Origin: JAIBJN01 sp963775505
GTDB lineage: Bacteria > Actinomycetota > Thermoleophilia > Gaiellales > Gaiellaceae
DNA: 64,000 nt
Direction: 5' to 3'
NCBI GenBank assembly: GCA_963775505.1
Contig: CAVZIL010000009.1
Coordinates: 62,001-126,000, forward strand
Part shown: positions 34,878 to 43,793 of the stretch, in pieces
Numbering within the stretch: the stretch's first letter is position 1
How the letters are laid out: each line of letters opens with the position of its first letter
Program-made: the position numbers and the translations under genes
Notes under the pieces: generated by a model
Seen by the model: only the letters and a program-made list of their open reading frames with translations
What the model was told of the DNA's origin: nothing
Databases searched by the model: none

Positions 34878-36184
34878 TGCTGGAGCCCGAGGTCGAGACC
34901 CTGCCGTGGGCCAAGCAGCTCGCCGCGGACGACGTCAGCTACCGCGCCCAGCTTGCCCACCTGTTCGAGCGCTCGGCCTTCTATCGCGACAAGCTGGCGG
35001 CTGCGGGCTTCGGCTCCGCGCCGTCGGCGGGCGGCCTGGCGGACATCGGACAACTGCCCCTGACCGAGAAGGCGGAGCTCAAGGAGACGCACACGTCCGA
35101 GAACCCCTTCGGCACGCACCTCTGCGTGCAGCCGTCCGAGATCGTCCGCATCTACTCGACGAGCGGCACCACGGGCACGCCGAGCTACATCCCGCTCACG
35201 GCGAGCGATCTCGAGAACTGGGTGACGGGCTCGGCGCGGAGCTACGCGGCCTCGGGCGTGGCCGCCGGCCACCGCATCGTCTCGACGTACAACGCCGGGC
35301 CCTTCGTCGCCGGTGCGGCGCTGGCCGCGTTCGACCGCATTGGTCTCTGCCACATTCCCGTCGGCACCGGGAACACGGAGCGGCTGGTGCGGGCGATCGA
35401 GGTCCTCCAGCCTGAGGCGGTCGTGCTCACGCCCTCCTACGCTGCCCACCTCGTGGAGTGGGCTTCGGACCGCGGTGTCGACCTCCGCAGCTCGAGCGTC
35501 GAGCGGGTTCTCGTGGCCGGGGAGCCCGGCGGCGGCGAGCCGGCCTTCCGCGCGAAGCTCGAGGAGGGCTGGGACGCACGGGTCACGGAGGCGATGGGGA
35601 TCGGAGACATCGGCGTCTCGCTCTGGGGGGAGTGCGAGGAGCAGGACGGCATGCACCTCGGCGCCCGCGGCTTCGTCCATCCGGAGCTGATCGAGCCCGA
35701 ATCCGGCGAGGCGCTCCCGCTGGAGGACGGCGCGACGGGCGAGCTCGTGCTGACGCACCTCCGCCATCGTGCGGCACCGCTCCTGCGCTTCCGCACGCGC
35801 GACCACGTGGAGGTGCGGGCGAGCCCCTGCGCCTGCGGTCGCACGGGCCCCCGCGTTCGCTGCGTCGGGCGCACCGACGACATGCTCATCCTCAGGGGCG
35901 TCAACGTGTTCCCGTCGGCGATTCGCGCGGTCGTGAGCGCGTTCGGGCCCGAGGTCAGCGGCCATGTCCTCGTCAGGCCCCGAACGGCGGGCGTCAAGCA
36001 GGAGCCGCCGCTCCCGGTCGCCGTGGAGCTCGCGCGGGGAGAGGCGGGCGATCCGTTGCTCGCGCAAGCAATCTGTGACAGGATCCGCGACGTGCTCGTG
36101 GTCCAGACGCGCGTGGAGCTCGTGCCCTGGGGTGCCTTGCGGCGGAGCGAGTACAAGTCGACGCTGGTCGACCGGTCGCCATGA
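34877..36184 (+). CDS. Phenylacetate-CoA ligase-like AMP-forming enzyme
   Basis: 435 residues. The P-loop-like motif is IYSTSGTTGTPSYIPLT; LLRFRTRDHVEV and CGRTGPRVRCVGRTDDMLILRG...FPS are PaaK-type. Enzymes of this type make aryl- or acyl-CoA thioesters from the acid with ATP. Coupled on both sides: TGATG with the citrate-synthase-like gene and ATGA with the VOC gene, so it probably activates the substrate of this pathway. Substrate not readable. Confidence 0.88.
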   Translation: MLEPEVETLPWAKQLAADDVSYRAQLAHLFERSAFYRDKLAAAGFGSAPSAGGLADIGQLPLTEKAELKETHTSENPFGTHLCVQPSEIVRIYSTSGTTGTPSYIPLTASDLENWVTGSARSYAASGVAAGHRIVSTYNAGPFVAGAALAAFDRIGLCHIPVGTGNTERLVRAIEVLQPEAVVLTPSYAAHLVEWASDRGVDLRSSSVERVLVAGEPGGGEPAFRAKLEEGWDARVTEAMGIGDIGVSLWGECEEQDGMHLGARGFVHPELIEPESGEALPLEDGATGELVLTHLRHRAAPLLRFRTRDHVEVRASPCACGRTGPRVRCVGRTDDMLILRGVNVFPSAIRAVVSAFGPEVSGHVLVRPRTAGVKQEPPLPVAVELARGEAGDPLLAQAICDRIRDVLVVQTRVELVPWGALRRSEYKSTLVDRSP

Positions 36185-36765
36185 GGAAGATCCAGACCCA
36201 GGGGGTCCACCACATCACGATCAACGGCGCCGACCGGCGGACCGCGATCGACTTCTGGGAGGGCGTTCTCGGCATGCCCTTCATGTTCGAGCAGCCCAAC
36301 CTCGACAACGAGGCCGAGAGCCACCTCTACTTCGACCCCGGCGACGGGCGCCTCATAACCGTCTTCACGAACGAGGAGCGCGCGGCCGACCCGAACCCGA
36401 CGCCACGCGAGCCCGGCTTCGTGCACCACCTCGCGTTCGCGCTCTCGCAGGCGACGTTCAGGCAGGTGGTCGACCGCCTGGACGAGCGGGGGATCAAGCA
36501 TTCCGGCGTCAAGGATCGCGGCTTCATGGACTCGGTCTACTTCGAGGACCCGCTGGGGCTGTTGATCGAGCTGGCGTCATATCGCTTCGAGCCGCCGTAT
36601 CCACACACCCACGCCGAGGTCCTGCTCGAGGCTCACAAGCTGCGAGTCGAGCAGGGCGACTACAACATCGCCGAGGCGCATCTCGCGGACGCGATCGAAG
36701 AGCTCGTCCGGCGCTCCCGGGAGTCGCTCTCCGACGATCGGGCGCCGAAGAACCCGTACCGCTAG
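36181..36765 (+). CDS. VOC family (extradiol dioxygenase/glyoxalase-like) protein
   Basis: 194 residues. Metal ligands of the vicinal-oxygen-chelate fold are visible: GVHHITING (His), GFVHHLAFAL (His) and LIELASY (Glu). A C-terminal helical tail of about 55 residues extends beyond the fold. ATGA overlap with the AMP ligase places it in the same pathway, probably ring cleavage, isomerisation or hydroxylated-intermediate chemistry. Confidence 0.83.
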   Translation: MRKIQTQGVHHITINGADRRTAIDFWEGVLGMPFMFEQPNLDNEAESHLYFDPGDGRLITVFTNEERAADPNPTPREPGFVHHLAFALSQATFRQVVDRLDERGIKHSGVKDRGFMDSVYFEDPLGLLIELASYRFEPPYPHTHAEVLLEAHKLRVEQGDYNIAEAHLADAIEELVRRSRESLSDDRAPKNPYR

Positions 36766-36779
36766 GAAAGGAGGGCCAC

Positions 36780-37463
36780 GTGGCCGCCAACACTCTCAGC
36801 ATCCTCAAGCCGAGCGTCAACAACCTCACCGTGCGGATCTTCGTCCGCGCCGCCGACCTCGACTACGACGAGCTCGACGTCTGGGGCAAGAAGTCGACGC
36901 CGGAGTTCCTCGCCAAGGACCCCGCCGACCTGACGCCGCTCCTCGAGGAGGAGGGCCTCCCGAAGGGCGCGCTCTGGGAGAGCTGCGCGATCATGCAGTA
37001 CCTCTGCAACAAGCACGACCTCGACCAGTTCTACCCGCGAGATCCGGGCGAGCGCGCCATGGTCGACAGCGCGATGTTCTACCTGATCGGGACCCTCTAC
37101 CCGCTGATCGCGCGGGCGACCTACCCGGCCCTCGGGTTTGGGCAGTACGCGGGCGAGGTCGCGACGGCCGACGTTTCGGACGAGCTCAAGGAGCAGGCGC
37201 GCACGGACGCGGAGGCGGCGCTCGAGAAGCCGCTCGAGGTCTACAACACCTTCTTTCTCGCCGGGAAGCCTTTCATCGGAGGCGACCGGCCGTCGATCGC
37301 GGACATGCGCTTCGCCGCCACGCTCGAGTTCCTGCGCGCGATCGACTACGGGTTCCCGGCATGGGCGGAGGAGTACCTCACCCGGATGGAGGAGGCGCTG
37401 GGCGAGGCCTACACGGAGCCGGCCGCGGACGTGCGCGGCTACGTCGAGTCCGTGAAGTCGTAA
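36780..37463 (+). CDS. Glutathione S-transferase-like protein
   Basis: 227 residues from GTG 36780 with AGGAGGG 5-11 nt upstream. Thioredoxin-like N-terminal half (ILKPSVNNLTVRIFVRAADL; LWESCAIMQYL is the Glu-Ser-x-Ala-Ile-x-x-Tyr GSH-site motif) and an all-helical C-terminal half (PFIGGDRPSIADMRF). Actinobacteria mostly use mycothiol, not glutathione, so the thiol partner is uncertain. Last gene of the 34092-37463 operon, followed by a hairpin. Confidence 0.82.
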   Translation: MAANTLSILKPSVNNLTVRIFVRAADLDYDELDVWGKKSTPEFLAKDPADLTPLLEEEGLPKGALWESCAIMQYLCNKHDLDQFYPRDPGERAMVDSAMFYLIGTLYPLIARATYPALGFGQYAGEVATADVSDELKEQARTDAEAALEKPLEVYNTFFLAGKPFIGGDRPSIADMRFAATLEFLRAIDYGFPAWAEEYLTRMEEALGEAYTEPAADVRGYVESVKS

Positions 37464-37477
37464 AGCGGTGAGAGCGA

Positions 37478-37508
37478 CGGGCCGCAGGTCCGATGAGTTT
37501 GCGGCCCG
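37478..37508 (+). terminator. GC-rich hairpin after the GST-like gene
   Basis: A perfect 9-bp stem (CGGGCCGCA at 37478-37486 with TGCGGCCCG at 37500-37508) and 13-nt loop lies 14 nt after the stop. There is no T-run, so it may be a factor-assisted terminator or a 3' stabilising hairpin. Confidence 0.5.
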
Positions 37509-37551
37509 CCGACGGTCATCAGCGTGAGGAGACCCACGCGAAGGAGCCCAA

Positions 37552-38094
37552 ATGAGAAAACTCGTCGAGTCGACGTTCATGACCCTGGACGGAGTGATCG
37601 AGTCTCCCCAGGAGTGGAGCCCGCCGTACTGGGACGAGGAGCATGCCGCCTACGCCCGCAAGCTGCTCTTCGCGGCCGACGCGCTCCTGCTCGGCCGCGC
37701 GACGTACGAGAGCTTCGCGCAGGCCTGGCCTGCGAGGAGCGGCGATGAGTACACCGACCGCATCAACGCCATGCCCAAGTACGTCGCGTCGCGCACGCTG
37801 CAGGAGGCGACCTGGAACGCGACGGTCATCCAGGGAGACGTCGCGGATGAGGTCGAGCGGCTCAAGCGGGAGCCCGGCGAGGACATCCTCAAGTTCGGGA
37901 CGGGCGAGCTCGACCGGCCGCTTCTGGCGAACGGCCTGATCGACGAGCTGCACGTCTGGGTCTTCCCGGTGCTCGTCGGGAAGGGTCAGGGGCTGATCGA
38001 CGGGATCGAGACCACGCACCTGAACCTCGTCGAGACAACGAGGTTCGCGAGCGGCATCGTCGTGCTCACCTACGCTCCGAAAGAGCCCGAATGA
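37552..38094 (+). CDS. Dihydrofolate reductase-like (RibD C-terminal/YyaP) protein
   Basis: 180 residues, start with GAAGGAG 6 nt upstream. STFMTLDGVIESP at the N-terminus, LLGRATYESFAQAWP and LIDELHVWVFPVLVGKGQ place it in the RibD-C/DHFR-like family seen widely in actinobacteria. Likely an NADPH-dependent reductase of unknown substrate. ATGA overlap with the FAD oxidoreductase. Confidence 0.88.
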   Translation: MRKLVESTFMTLDGVIESPQEWSPPYWDEEHAAYARKLLFAADALLLGRATYESFAQAWPARSGDEYTDRINAMPKYVASRTLQEATWNATVIQGDVADEVERLKREPGEDILKFGTGELDRPLLANGLIDELHVWVFPVLVGKGQGLIDGIETTHLNLVETTRFASGIVVLTYAPKEPE

Positions 38095-39476
38095 CCCGGC
38101 GAGACGGGGTCGCGGCGCAGGTCGACGTGTCCCTCGCGGAGCTGCGAGGCTCGGTCGCGGGAGATGTCATCGGCGCCGAGGATCCCGGGTACGACGCCGC
38201 TCGGCTCTGCTTCAACGCCATGGTCGATCGTCGGCCGGCGGTCATCGTGCGATGCCTCGGAGCGGCCGATGTCGCCACGGCCTTCGATTTCGCTCGTGCC
38301 AACGACCTCGAGGTCGCCGTGCGCGGCGGCGGCCACAACCCGGCCGGTCACTGCGTTCTCGACGGCGGGCTCGTGATCGACCTCTCGCAGCTCAACGGGG
38401 TGGTGGTGAAGCGCGAGGCGCGCATTGCGTCTGCCGGGGGCGGCTCGACCTGGCTCGATTTCGACGCGGCGACCCAGGCCCTCGGCCTCGTTACCCCGGG
38501 AGGCGTGGTCGGTTCCACCGGCGTCTGCGGGCTCACGCTCGGCGGCGGAATCGGCCACCTGACGGCGCAGCACGGGCTGACGTGCGACAACCTCGTCGGC
38601 GCCGAGCTCGTCACGCCCGCGGGAGCGGTGATCGACGTGGAGCCCGACAGCGAGCCCGAGCTGCTCTGGGGCCTTCGCGGGGGAGGCGGCAACTTCGGGG
38701 TGGCGACCCGGCTGAAGTTTCGTCTTCATCCGCTCGACAGCGTCGTCGGCGGCCTGCTCACGTTCGCCGGAGGCGGCGTACGGGACGCGCTCCGCCGCTT
38801 CAGCGATGTCGTCGCCGGGTCACCACGCGAGCTGAGCTGCCAGGCGGTCCTCTCGACCGACGAGGAGCTGACGCCGATCCTCGTCGTCGCGCCGTGCTAC
38901 ACGGGCCCGGCCGCGGAGCCGGAGGAGCTCCTCGCCCTGCGCGCGGGACCGGGCCTCGTCGAGGACACCGTCGGTGCACACTCGTTCCTCGAGCAGCAGC
39001 GGGTCTTCGACTCGCCGTACGGGGAGAACAGGCATTACTGGAAGGGCCACTTCGTGCGGGAGCTTCCCGACGAGCTGATCGACGAGCTCCTCCAGCGCGT
39101 CGTCGCGCTCGGACGCCCGCCGGGCGGGATCCTGATCGAGTCGCTGCACGGCGCGCCGAAGGGGCCCGAGGCCCCGGCCGGAGCGCTCGGCTTCCGCGGC
39201 GCCGCCTTCAACGTGAGCGCCACGGCGACATGGCAGGACGCCGCCAACGACAACCAGCACATCGCATGGGCGCGAGAGACCGCGAAGGCCCTCGAGCCCT
39301 GGTCGATCGGCGGCGGGTACGTCAACTACATGCAGGCGGACGAGCCGATCGAGCGCGTCGAGGCCGCGTTCGGCGCCGAGTCGTTCCGGCGCCTGCAGGG
39401 ACTCAAGCGGCGCTGTGACCCGGAGAACGTCCTCCACCGCAACCAGAACATCCCGCCGGACGACGCGCCGCGGTAG
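38091..39476 (+). CDS. Bicovalent FAD-linked oxidoreductase (BBE-like)
   Basis: 461 residues. FAD-binding PCMH domain with RGGGHNPAGHCVLDGG (His for 8-alpha attachment) and GSTGVCGLTLGGGIGHL (Cys for 6-S attachment), so the flavin is probably doubly linked. The C-terminal BBE segment includes NYMQADE and CDPENVLHRNQNIPP. Such enzymes oxidise sugars or alkaloid-like alcohols with O2. Cotranslated with the DHFR-like protein. No signal peptide is seen. Confidence 0.9.
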   Translation: MTRRDGVAAQVDVSLAELRGSVAGDVIGAEDPGYDAARLCFNAMVDRRPAVIVRCLGAADVATAFDFARANDLEVAVRGGGHNPAGHCVLDGGLVIDLSQLNGVVVKREARIASAGGGSTWLDFDAATQALGLVTPGGVVGSTGVCGLTLGGGIGHLTAQHGLTCDNLVGAELVTPAGAVIDVEPDSEPELLWGLRGGGGNFGVATRLKFRLHPLDSVVGGLLTFAGGGVRDALRRFSDVVAGSPRELSCQAVLSTDEELTPILVVAPCYTGPAAEPEELLALRAGPGLVEDTVGAHSFLEQQRVFDSPYGENRHYWKGHFVRELPDELIDELLQRVVALGRPPGGILIESLHGAPKGPEAPAGALGFRGAAFNVSATATWQDAANDNQHIAWARETAKALEPWSIGGGYVNYMQADEPIERVEAAFGAESFRRLQGLKRRCDPENVLHRNQNIPPDDAPR

Positions 39477-39484
39477 GTCTCACG

Positions 39485-40651
39485 TCAACCCTGGAGCTCC
39501 GCCAGCCGCCGCTCGAGGAAGCGCCTCTCCGCGTCCGAGTGGACGAGCTCGAGCGCGCGGTCGTAGGCGGCGCGGGCCTCCTCGAGGCGCTCCAAGCGTC
39601 GGAGCAGCTCGGCGCGCGTCGCGTGCAGGTAGTGGTAGCGGTCGAGCTCCAGGCTCTCGACGAGGACGAGCGCGCCCTCGACGTCGCCCGCCTCGGCCAC
39701 GGCGACCGCTTGGTTCAGCTCGACCACCGGTGAGCCGGTGAGGCGGGCGAGCTCGCCGTACAGGGCTGCTAGTTGCGGCCAGTCCTGAGGCTCGTCGAGG
39801 TGGAGGCTCGCGATCGCTGCCTGGAGCACGTAGGGACCGCGGCCGCCGAGCGCCAGCGCGCGTTCGAGCGCGACGCGGCCTTCGGCGATCTCGTCGACAT
39901 CCCAGAGCGAGCGGTCCTGATCCTCGAGGAGGACGATCGCGTCGTTGGCGAAGCGGGCCTCGCGCCGGGCGTCGTTCAGGAGCATGAGCGCCAGCAGCCC
40001 GTGGGCCTCGGGCTCGTCGGGCATCAGCCCGGCGAGCGCCCGGCCGAGCCGGATCGCCTCGCCCGCGAGCTCTCCGCGGCCGCCGTAGCCCTCGTTGAAG
40101 ATCAGGTAGACGACCGCGAGCACCGCGGCCAGCCGGTCGGGCAGCAGGTGTGGCGGGGGGACGCGAAACGGAATCCCGGCGGCCTTGATCTTCTGCTTTG
40201 CGCGGACGAGCCGCTTGGCCATCGTCGCCTCGGGAACGAGGAAGGCGCGGGCGATCTCGTCCGTCTCCAGCCCGCCGAGCGTCCTCAGCGTGAGCGCCAC
40301 CTGGGCGTCGAGCGCGAGCGCGGGATGGCAGCAGGTGAAGAGGAGTTCGAGCCGCTCGTCGGGGATCGTCGTGTCGTCCACGTCGTCCTCCCTGGCCTCC
40401 GGCACCTCGAGCAGGTGGGTCTTGGCGGCGAGCGTGCGGTCGCGGCGGATCCGGTCGATCGCCCGGTTGCGCGCCGTCGTCACCAGCCAGGCGCGCGGGC
40501 TGGCGGGGGTGCCCTCGGCAGGCCAGCGCGCGGCCGCGATGGCGAACGCCTCCTGGGCGGCTTCCTCGGCGAGGTCGAAGTCGCCGAGGAAGCCGATCAG
40601 GGCTGCGAGGACGCGCCCCCACTCGTCGCGGAAGGCCTGCTCGAGCGTCAC
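39485..40651 (-). CDS. ECF42-type RNA polymerase sigma factor with C-terminal extension
   Basis: 388 residues from GTG 40651. Sigma region 2 (FLGDFDLAEEAAQEAFAIAA, AWLVTTARNRAIDRIRRD) and region 4 (GLETDEIARAFLVPEATMAKRLVRAKQKI) occupy the first 180 residues. A long helical TPR-like extension follows (LIFNEGYGG is typical of this group). ECF42 factors are regulated through this extension and not by a classic anti-sigma factor. The YCII partner overlaps by 4 nt (GTGA), the conserved arrangement. Confidence 0.92.
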   Translation of the reverse strand: MTLEQAFRDEWGRVLAALIGFLGDFDLAEEAAQEAFAIAAARWPAEGTPASPRAWLVTTARNRAIDRIRRDRTLAAKTHLLEVPEAREDDVDDTTIPDERLELLFTCCHPALALDAQVALTLRTLGGLETDEIARAFLVPEATMAKRLVRAKQKIKAAGIPFRVPPPHLLPDRLAAVLAVVYLIFNEGYGGRGELAGEAIRLGRALAGLMPDEPEAHGLLALMLLNDARREARFANDAIVLLEDQDRSLWDVDEIAEGRVALERALALGGRGPYVLQAAIASLHLDEPQDWPQLAALYGELARLTGSPVVELNQAVAVAEAGDVEGALVLVESLELDRYHYLHATRAELLRRLERLEEARAAYDRALELVHSDAERRFLERRLAELQG

Positions 40652-41007
40652 CGTTCCACGATCGGGCGAACCTCGACCGCGCCGCCCATGCGGGCAGCGG
40701 GCACGCGGCCCGCGAGCTCGATCGCGGCGTCGAGGTCGTCGGCCTCGAAGAAGAAGTAGCCGCCCAGCGCCTCCTTGACGGCGACGAAGGGCCCGTCCGT
40801 GGTCAGCGTCTTGCCGTCCTGCACCCTCACCGTCGTCGCGGTCTGCGGCGGCTGCATCTGCGCGCCCGGGCTCACGCCGGGCGTCTCGTTGATCGCCTGG
40901 TACGCGGCGTAGACGGCGCCCTGCTCCTCCTCGGACAGGCGGGCCCACTCGTCCGGCGTGTACGGCGTCGGGGCGTCTCCCTGGTGGATCAAGAGCATGT
41001 ACTTCAT
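40648..41007 (-). CDS. YCII/DGPF-domain protein, ECF42 partner
   Basis: 119 residues, ATG 41007 with AAGGAGG 6-12 nt upstream. MKYMLLIHQGDAP at the start and TTDGPFVAVKEALGGYFF (DGPF motif) are diagnostic of the YCII-related proteins linked to ECF42 sigma factors. Its biochemical role is unknown; it is usually both target and possible modulator of the sigma factor. Confidence 0.9.
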   Translation of the reverse strand: MKYMLLIHQGDAPTPYTPDEWARLSEEEQGAVYAAYQAINETPGVSPGAQMQPPQTATTVRVQDGKTLTTDGPFVAVKEALGGYFFFEADDLDAAIELAGRVPAARMGGAVEVRPIVER

Positions 41008-41075
41008 CGCTTCCTCCTTCGGGATGGTCGCCTCAAAGACGAACGGCCGGCGAGCCAAAGGACAGCTGAAGCACG

Positions 41076-41648
41076 CTACCTCTCGCGGCGCCGGGCCAGG
41101 ACGATCCCCGTGCGCCAGCCCGGGGCGCGTCCGCCGGGCGGAGGCGCGATCGTCTCGACGTCGAGGCCGCTGCCCGCGATCAGCCAGGAGATCAGCGAGT
41201 TCGAGTTCCACATCTCGCCGGCGCGCAGCTCGTCGCGGCCCCAGACGGGAGTGGGCACCTGCGGCACGAGCGCGAGCAGTCGCCGCGCGCGGCCGGGATC
41301 GTCGCTGAGGCGGCGGGGGCTGTCCACCGCCTCGTCGACGTCCGGGATCACGCCGTTTTGCCAGCGGCGCACCTCGTACCGGAAGATCCTGAGCCGGCGC
41401 GCCGCCCGGGCGCCGACCGGCCCCTCGGCGACGACCCCCCGCGCGGCGGCGGCGCCACGTGGGACCGGCGCCATCTCGATCACGAACCGCCCTTCGGGCA
41501 CGCCGACCTCGAGCGCCGAGTGGTAGAGGTCGCGGCGATCTCGCCGCTCCAGCCGCGCCGCGACCGCCTCGAAGATCCTCCCGTTGAGGCGAACCGAATG
41601 GCCGCCGGCGCCGAGCGGCAGCCAGAAGAGGTCGATGCTAGAAGTCAC
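41076..41648 (-). CDS. Hypothetical protein, 190 residues
   Basis: From GTG 41648. Motifs that look conserved are WLPLGAGGHSVRLNGRIFEA, DLYHSALEV and EMWNSNSLISWL followed by a Gly/Pro-rich GRAPGWRTGIVLARR tail. Together they suggest a soluble enzyme or transglutaminase/NlpC-like fold, but I do not recognise the family. 68 nt upstream of the YCII gene in the same direction. Confidence 0.55.
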   Translation of the reverse strand: MTSSIDLFWLPLGAGGHSVRLNGRIFEAVAARLERRDRRDLYHSALEVGVPEGRFVIEMAPVPRGAAAARGVVAEGPVGARAARRLRIFRYEVRRWQNGVIPDVDEAVDSPRRLSDDPGRARRLLALVPQVPTPVWGRDELRAGEMWNSNSLISWLIAGSGLDVETIAPPPGGRAPGWRTGIVLARRRER

Positions 41649-41767
41649 GCATCACCAGAGAGGAATCGTTTCCGATCCGGCTCGCGAGCGCAGCCGACGC
41701 GCCGGCCTTCGCAGGCCTGCTGCACGCGTTCAACGTCGAGTTCGACGAGCCGACGCCGGACGCGGAC

Positions 41768-42124
41768 GTGATCGCCGGGTGGGCCGCGCCGCTGCTCGAG
41801 CGCGGGGAGGTCACCGTGCTCTTCGTCGGTGAAGGACCGGACGGCTTCGCCCAGCTTCGCTTCCGCCCGTCGCTCTACACGGGTGCCCTCGACGCCCACC
41901 TCGAGGAGCTCTACGTCGTCCCCGAGCGGCGGGGACGGGGGCTCGGGCGGGCTCTCCTCGAGGCGGCGATGGCCCATGCGAGGGAACGCGGTGCCGCCCA
42001 CATCGACCTCGGCACGAGCGAGGACGACGTCGCCGCGCGAGCCCTCTACGAGAGCGCCGGGTTCACGAACCACGAGGGCAGGCCGGACGGGCCGCGGATG
42101 CTGTACTACGAGCGCGACCTGTAG
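41768..42124 (+). CDS. GNAT family N-acetyltransferase, start unresolved
   Basis: Acetyl-CoA site ELYVVPERRGRGLGRALLEA and ALYESAGF are clear GNAT marks. GTG 41768 is the only standard start in frame, but the frame is open back to TAG 41639 and codes IRLASAADAPAFAGLLHAF, the expected first strand and helix of the fold. So the real protein begins near 41678 or earlier. ATG 41635 in another frame reads MLEVTHHQRGIVS and would join after an indel near 41675. Substrate unknown. Confidence 0.75.
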   Translation: MIAGWAAPLLERGEVTVLFVGEGPDGFAQLRFRPSLYTGALDAHLEELYVVPERRGRGLGRALLEAAMAHARERGAAHIDLGTSEDDVAARALYESAGFTNHEGRPDGPRMLYYERDL

Positions 42125-42135
42125 GCCGCCTCGCG

Positions 42136-43125
42136 CTACACGGCGATGACGACCTTCCCTCTGGCATGGTGTGCCAGCATGTGGGCGACCGCCTGCCCGG
42201 CATCGCCGAGCGGGTAGACCTTGTCGATGACGATCCTGACGTCGCCGGACTCGAGGAGTGTTGCGAGGGCTTCCAGGTTCTCGCGGTTCACGACGCAGGT
42301 GACGAACCGCACGCTGGTCGAGCCCTTCCCCATCAAGGCCGCCCGCGCCATCCTCGGCAGTCCCGCGAACATGCCTCCCGTGTTCCCCACGCTGTTCGGA
42401 ATGAACGTTCCGGTGGGCGTCAGCACGCGGGCCGTCGCCGACGGACGGTGGTTCAGCACGTTGTCGAGGACGACGTCGTAACGCCGCTCATCGCGGGTGA
42501 AGTCCTCCTTCGTGTAGTCGATGACGTGATCCGCGCCCAGGGACCTGAGCAAGTCGAGGTTCCTGGTGCTGGACACGCCGGTGACCTCGGCACCGAGCGC
42601 CTTGGCGATCTGCACGGCGAACGTCCCGACGCCCCCCGACGCGCCGTTGATCAGAACTCGGGTTCCTGGTCCGAGGCTGCCCACGTCGCGCATGGCGATC
42701 AGCGCGGTGAGGCCCGACATGACCGATGCTGCGGCGTGCTCGAAGGTGAGCCCGGCGGGCTTCATGATCAGCTGAGGCGCGGGAGCGACCGCGAGCTCCG
42801 CAAACGTGCCCGGCGTCGCGAGGGCATCGGCCCACGACGACCCGAACACCTCGTCACCGGGCTGGAGGTCGGCCACGTTCCTGCCCACGGCCTCCACGAC
42901 CCCGGCAACGTCGGTTCCCCGTACAGGCGTCCGCGGTCGCCGGAGCCCTGATCGCAGACGGAGGATGTACGGGACTCCGGTCACCGTGATCCAGTCCGGT
43001 GTGTTCACGCTGGTCGCCCGCACCCGGATCAGGACGTCGTCGTCGCCGACCGGCGGTGGGTCTCGCTCTGCCAGCCGGAGTACCCGCTCGGGCGCTCCGT
43101 ACCGTTCCTGGACGATGGCCTTCAC
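42136..43125 (-). CDS. Zinc-independent MDR, quinone oxidoreductase-like
   Basis: 329 residues. VNTPDWITVTG, PVRGTDVAGVVEAVG, LINGASGGVGTFAVQIAK (NADPH site) and VIDYTKEDF are typical of quinone-oxidoreductase-type MDRs; the zinc-ligand cysteines are absent. Reduces quinones or enones with NADPH. The start overlaps the end of the response-regulator gene by 4 nt, so it may be part of the same leftward transcript. Confidence 0.9.
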   Translation of the reverse strand: MKAIVQERYGAPERVLRLAERDPPPVGDDDVLIRVRATSVNTPDWITVTGVPYILRLRSGLRRPRTPVRGTDVAGVVEAVGRNVADLQPGDEVFGSSWADALATPGTFAELAVAPAPQLIMKPAGLTFEHAAASVMSGLTALIAMRDVGSLGPGTRVLINGASGGVGTFAVQIAKALGAEVTGVSSTRNLDLLRSLGADHVIDYTKEDFTRDERRYDVVLDNVLNHRPSATARVLTPTGTFIPNSVGNTGGMFAGLPRMARAALMGKGSTSVRFVTCVVNRENLEALATLLESGDVRIVIDKVYPLGDAGQAVAHMLAHHARGKVVIAV

Positions 43126-43793
43126 GGCGCGTCAGGCCGTCGCGAGTCCTCCTCGAAGAGGCCGGTCTGGTACGCGAGCACGACGGCTTGCACGCGGTCG
43201 CGGAGATTGAGCTTCTGAAGGATGTGGGTGACGTGTGTCTTGACGGTCGTCTCGCTGATGTAGAGCTCTTGTGCGATCTCCCCGTTCGAAAGGCCGCCGG
43301 CGATCAGGCGAAAGACCTCTCGTTCGCGCTCACTCAGGTCGTCGAGCTCCTTCGGAGGGGCGGGCCGGGGCATGCGGGCGAACCTCTGGATCACCCGCTT
43401 GGTGATCGTGGGTGAGAGAAGCGCGTCGCCGGCGGCGACAGTGCGGATCGCGCCGATCAGCTGTTCGGGAGAGTCGTCTTTGAGGACGAAGCCGCTCGCT
43501 CCTACTCGCAGCGCCTCATAGACGTACTCATCGAGGTCAAAGGTCGTGAGGATCAGGATCCGAGCATCCCGGTCCTTGGCGAGGATGCGTCGAGTCGCCT
43601 CGAGCCCGTCGAGCTCGGGCATGCGGATATCCATCAGGATGACGGCGGGATCGAAGCGGGCGGCCTTGTCTACGGCCTCGAGCCCGTTGCTCGCCTCCGC
43701 TACCACTTCGACGTCCTCCTCACCGGCGAGCAGCATGCGAAAGCCGGCGCGGACCATCGACTGGTCGTCGGCCACGAGCACACGGATCGTCAT
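43122..43793 (-). CDS. NarL/LuxR-family response regulator
   Basis: 223 residues from ATG 43793. Receiver: VADDQSM (acidic pair), ILMDIRMPELDG (phospho-Asp), TTFDLDEYV (Thr), FVLKDD (Lys). LuxR-type HTH: LSEREREVFRLIAGGLSNGE, VKTHVTHILQKLNLRDR. Partner of the overlapping histidine kinase (ATGA). A long open frame to 44981 fuses it with kinase sequence, but the ATG and domain edge are clear. Confidence 0.92.
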   Translation of the reverse strand: MTIRVLVADDQSMVRAGFRMLLAGEEDVEVVAEASNGLEAVDKAARFDPAVILMDIRMPELDGLEATRRILAKDRDARILILTTFDLDEYVYEALRVGASGFVLKDDSPEQLIGAIRTVAAGDALLSPTITKRVIQRFARMPRPAPPKELDDLSEREREVFRLIAGGLSNGEIAQELYISETTVKTHVTHILQKLNLRDRVQAVVLAYQTGLFEEDSRRPDAP

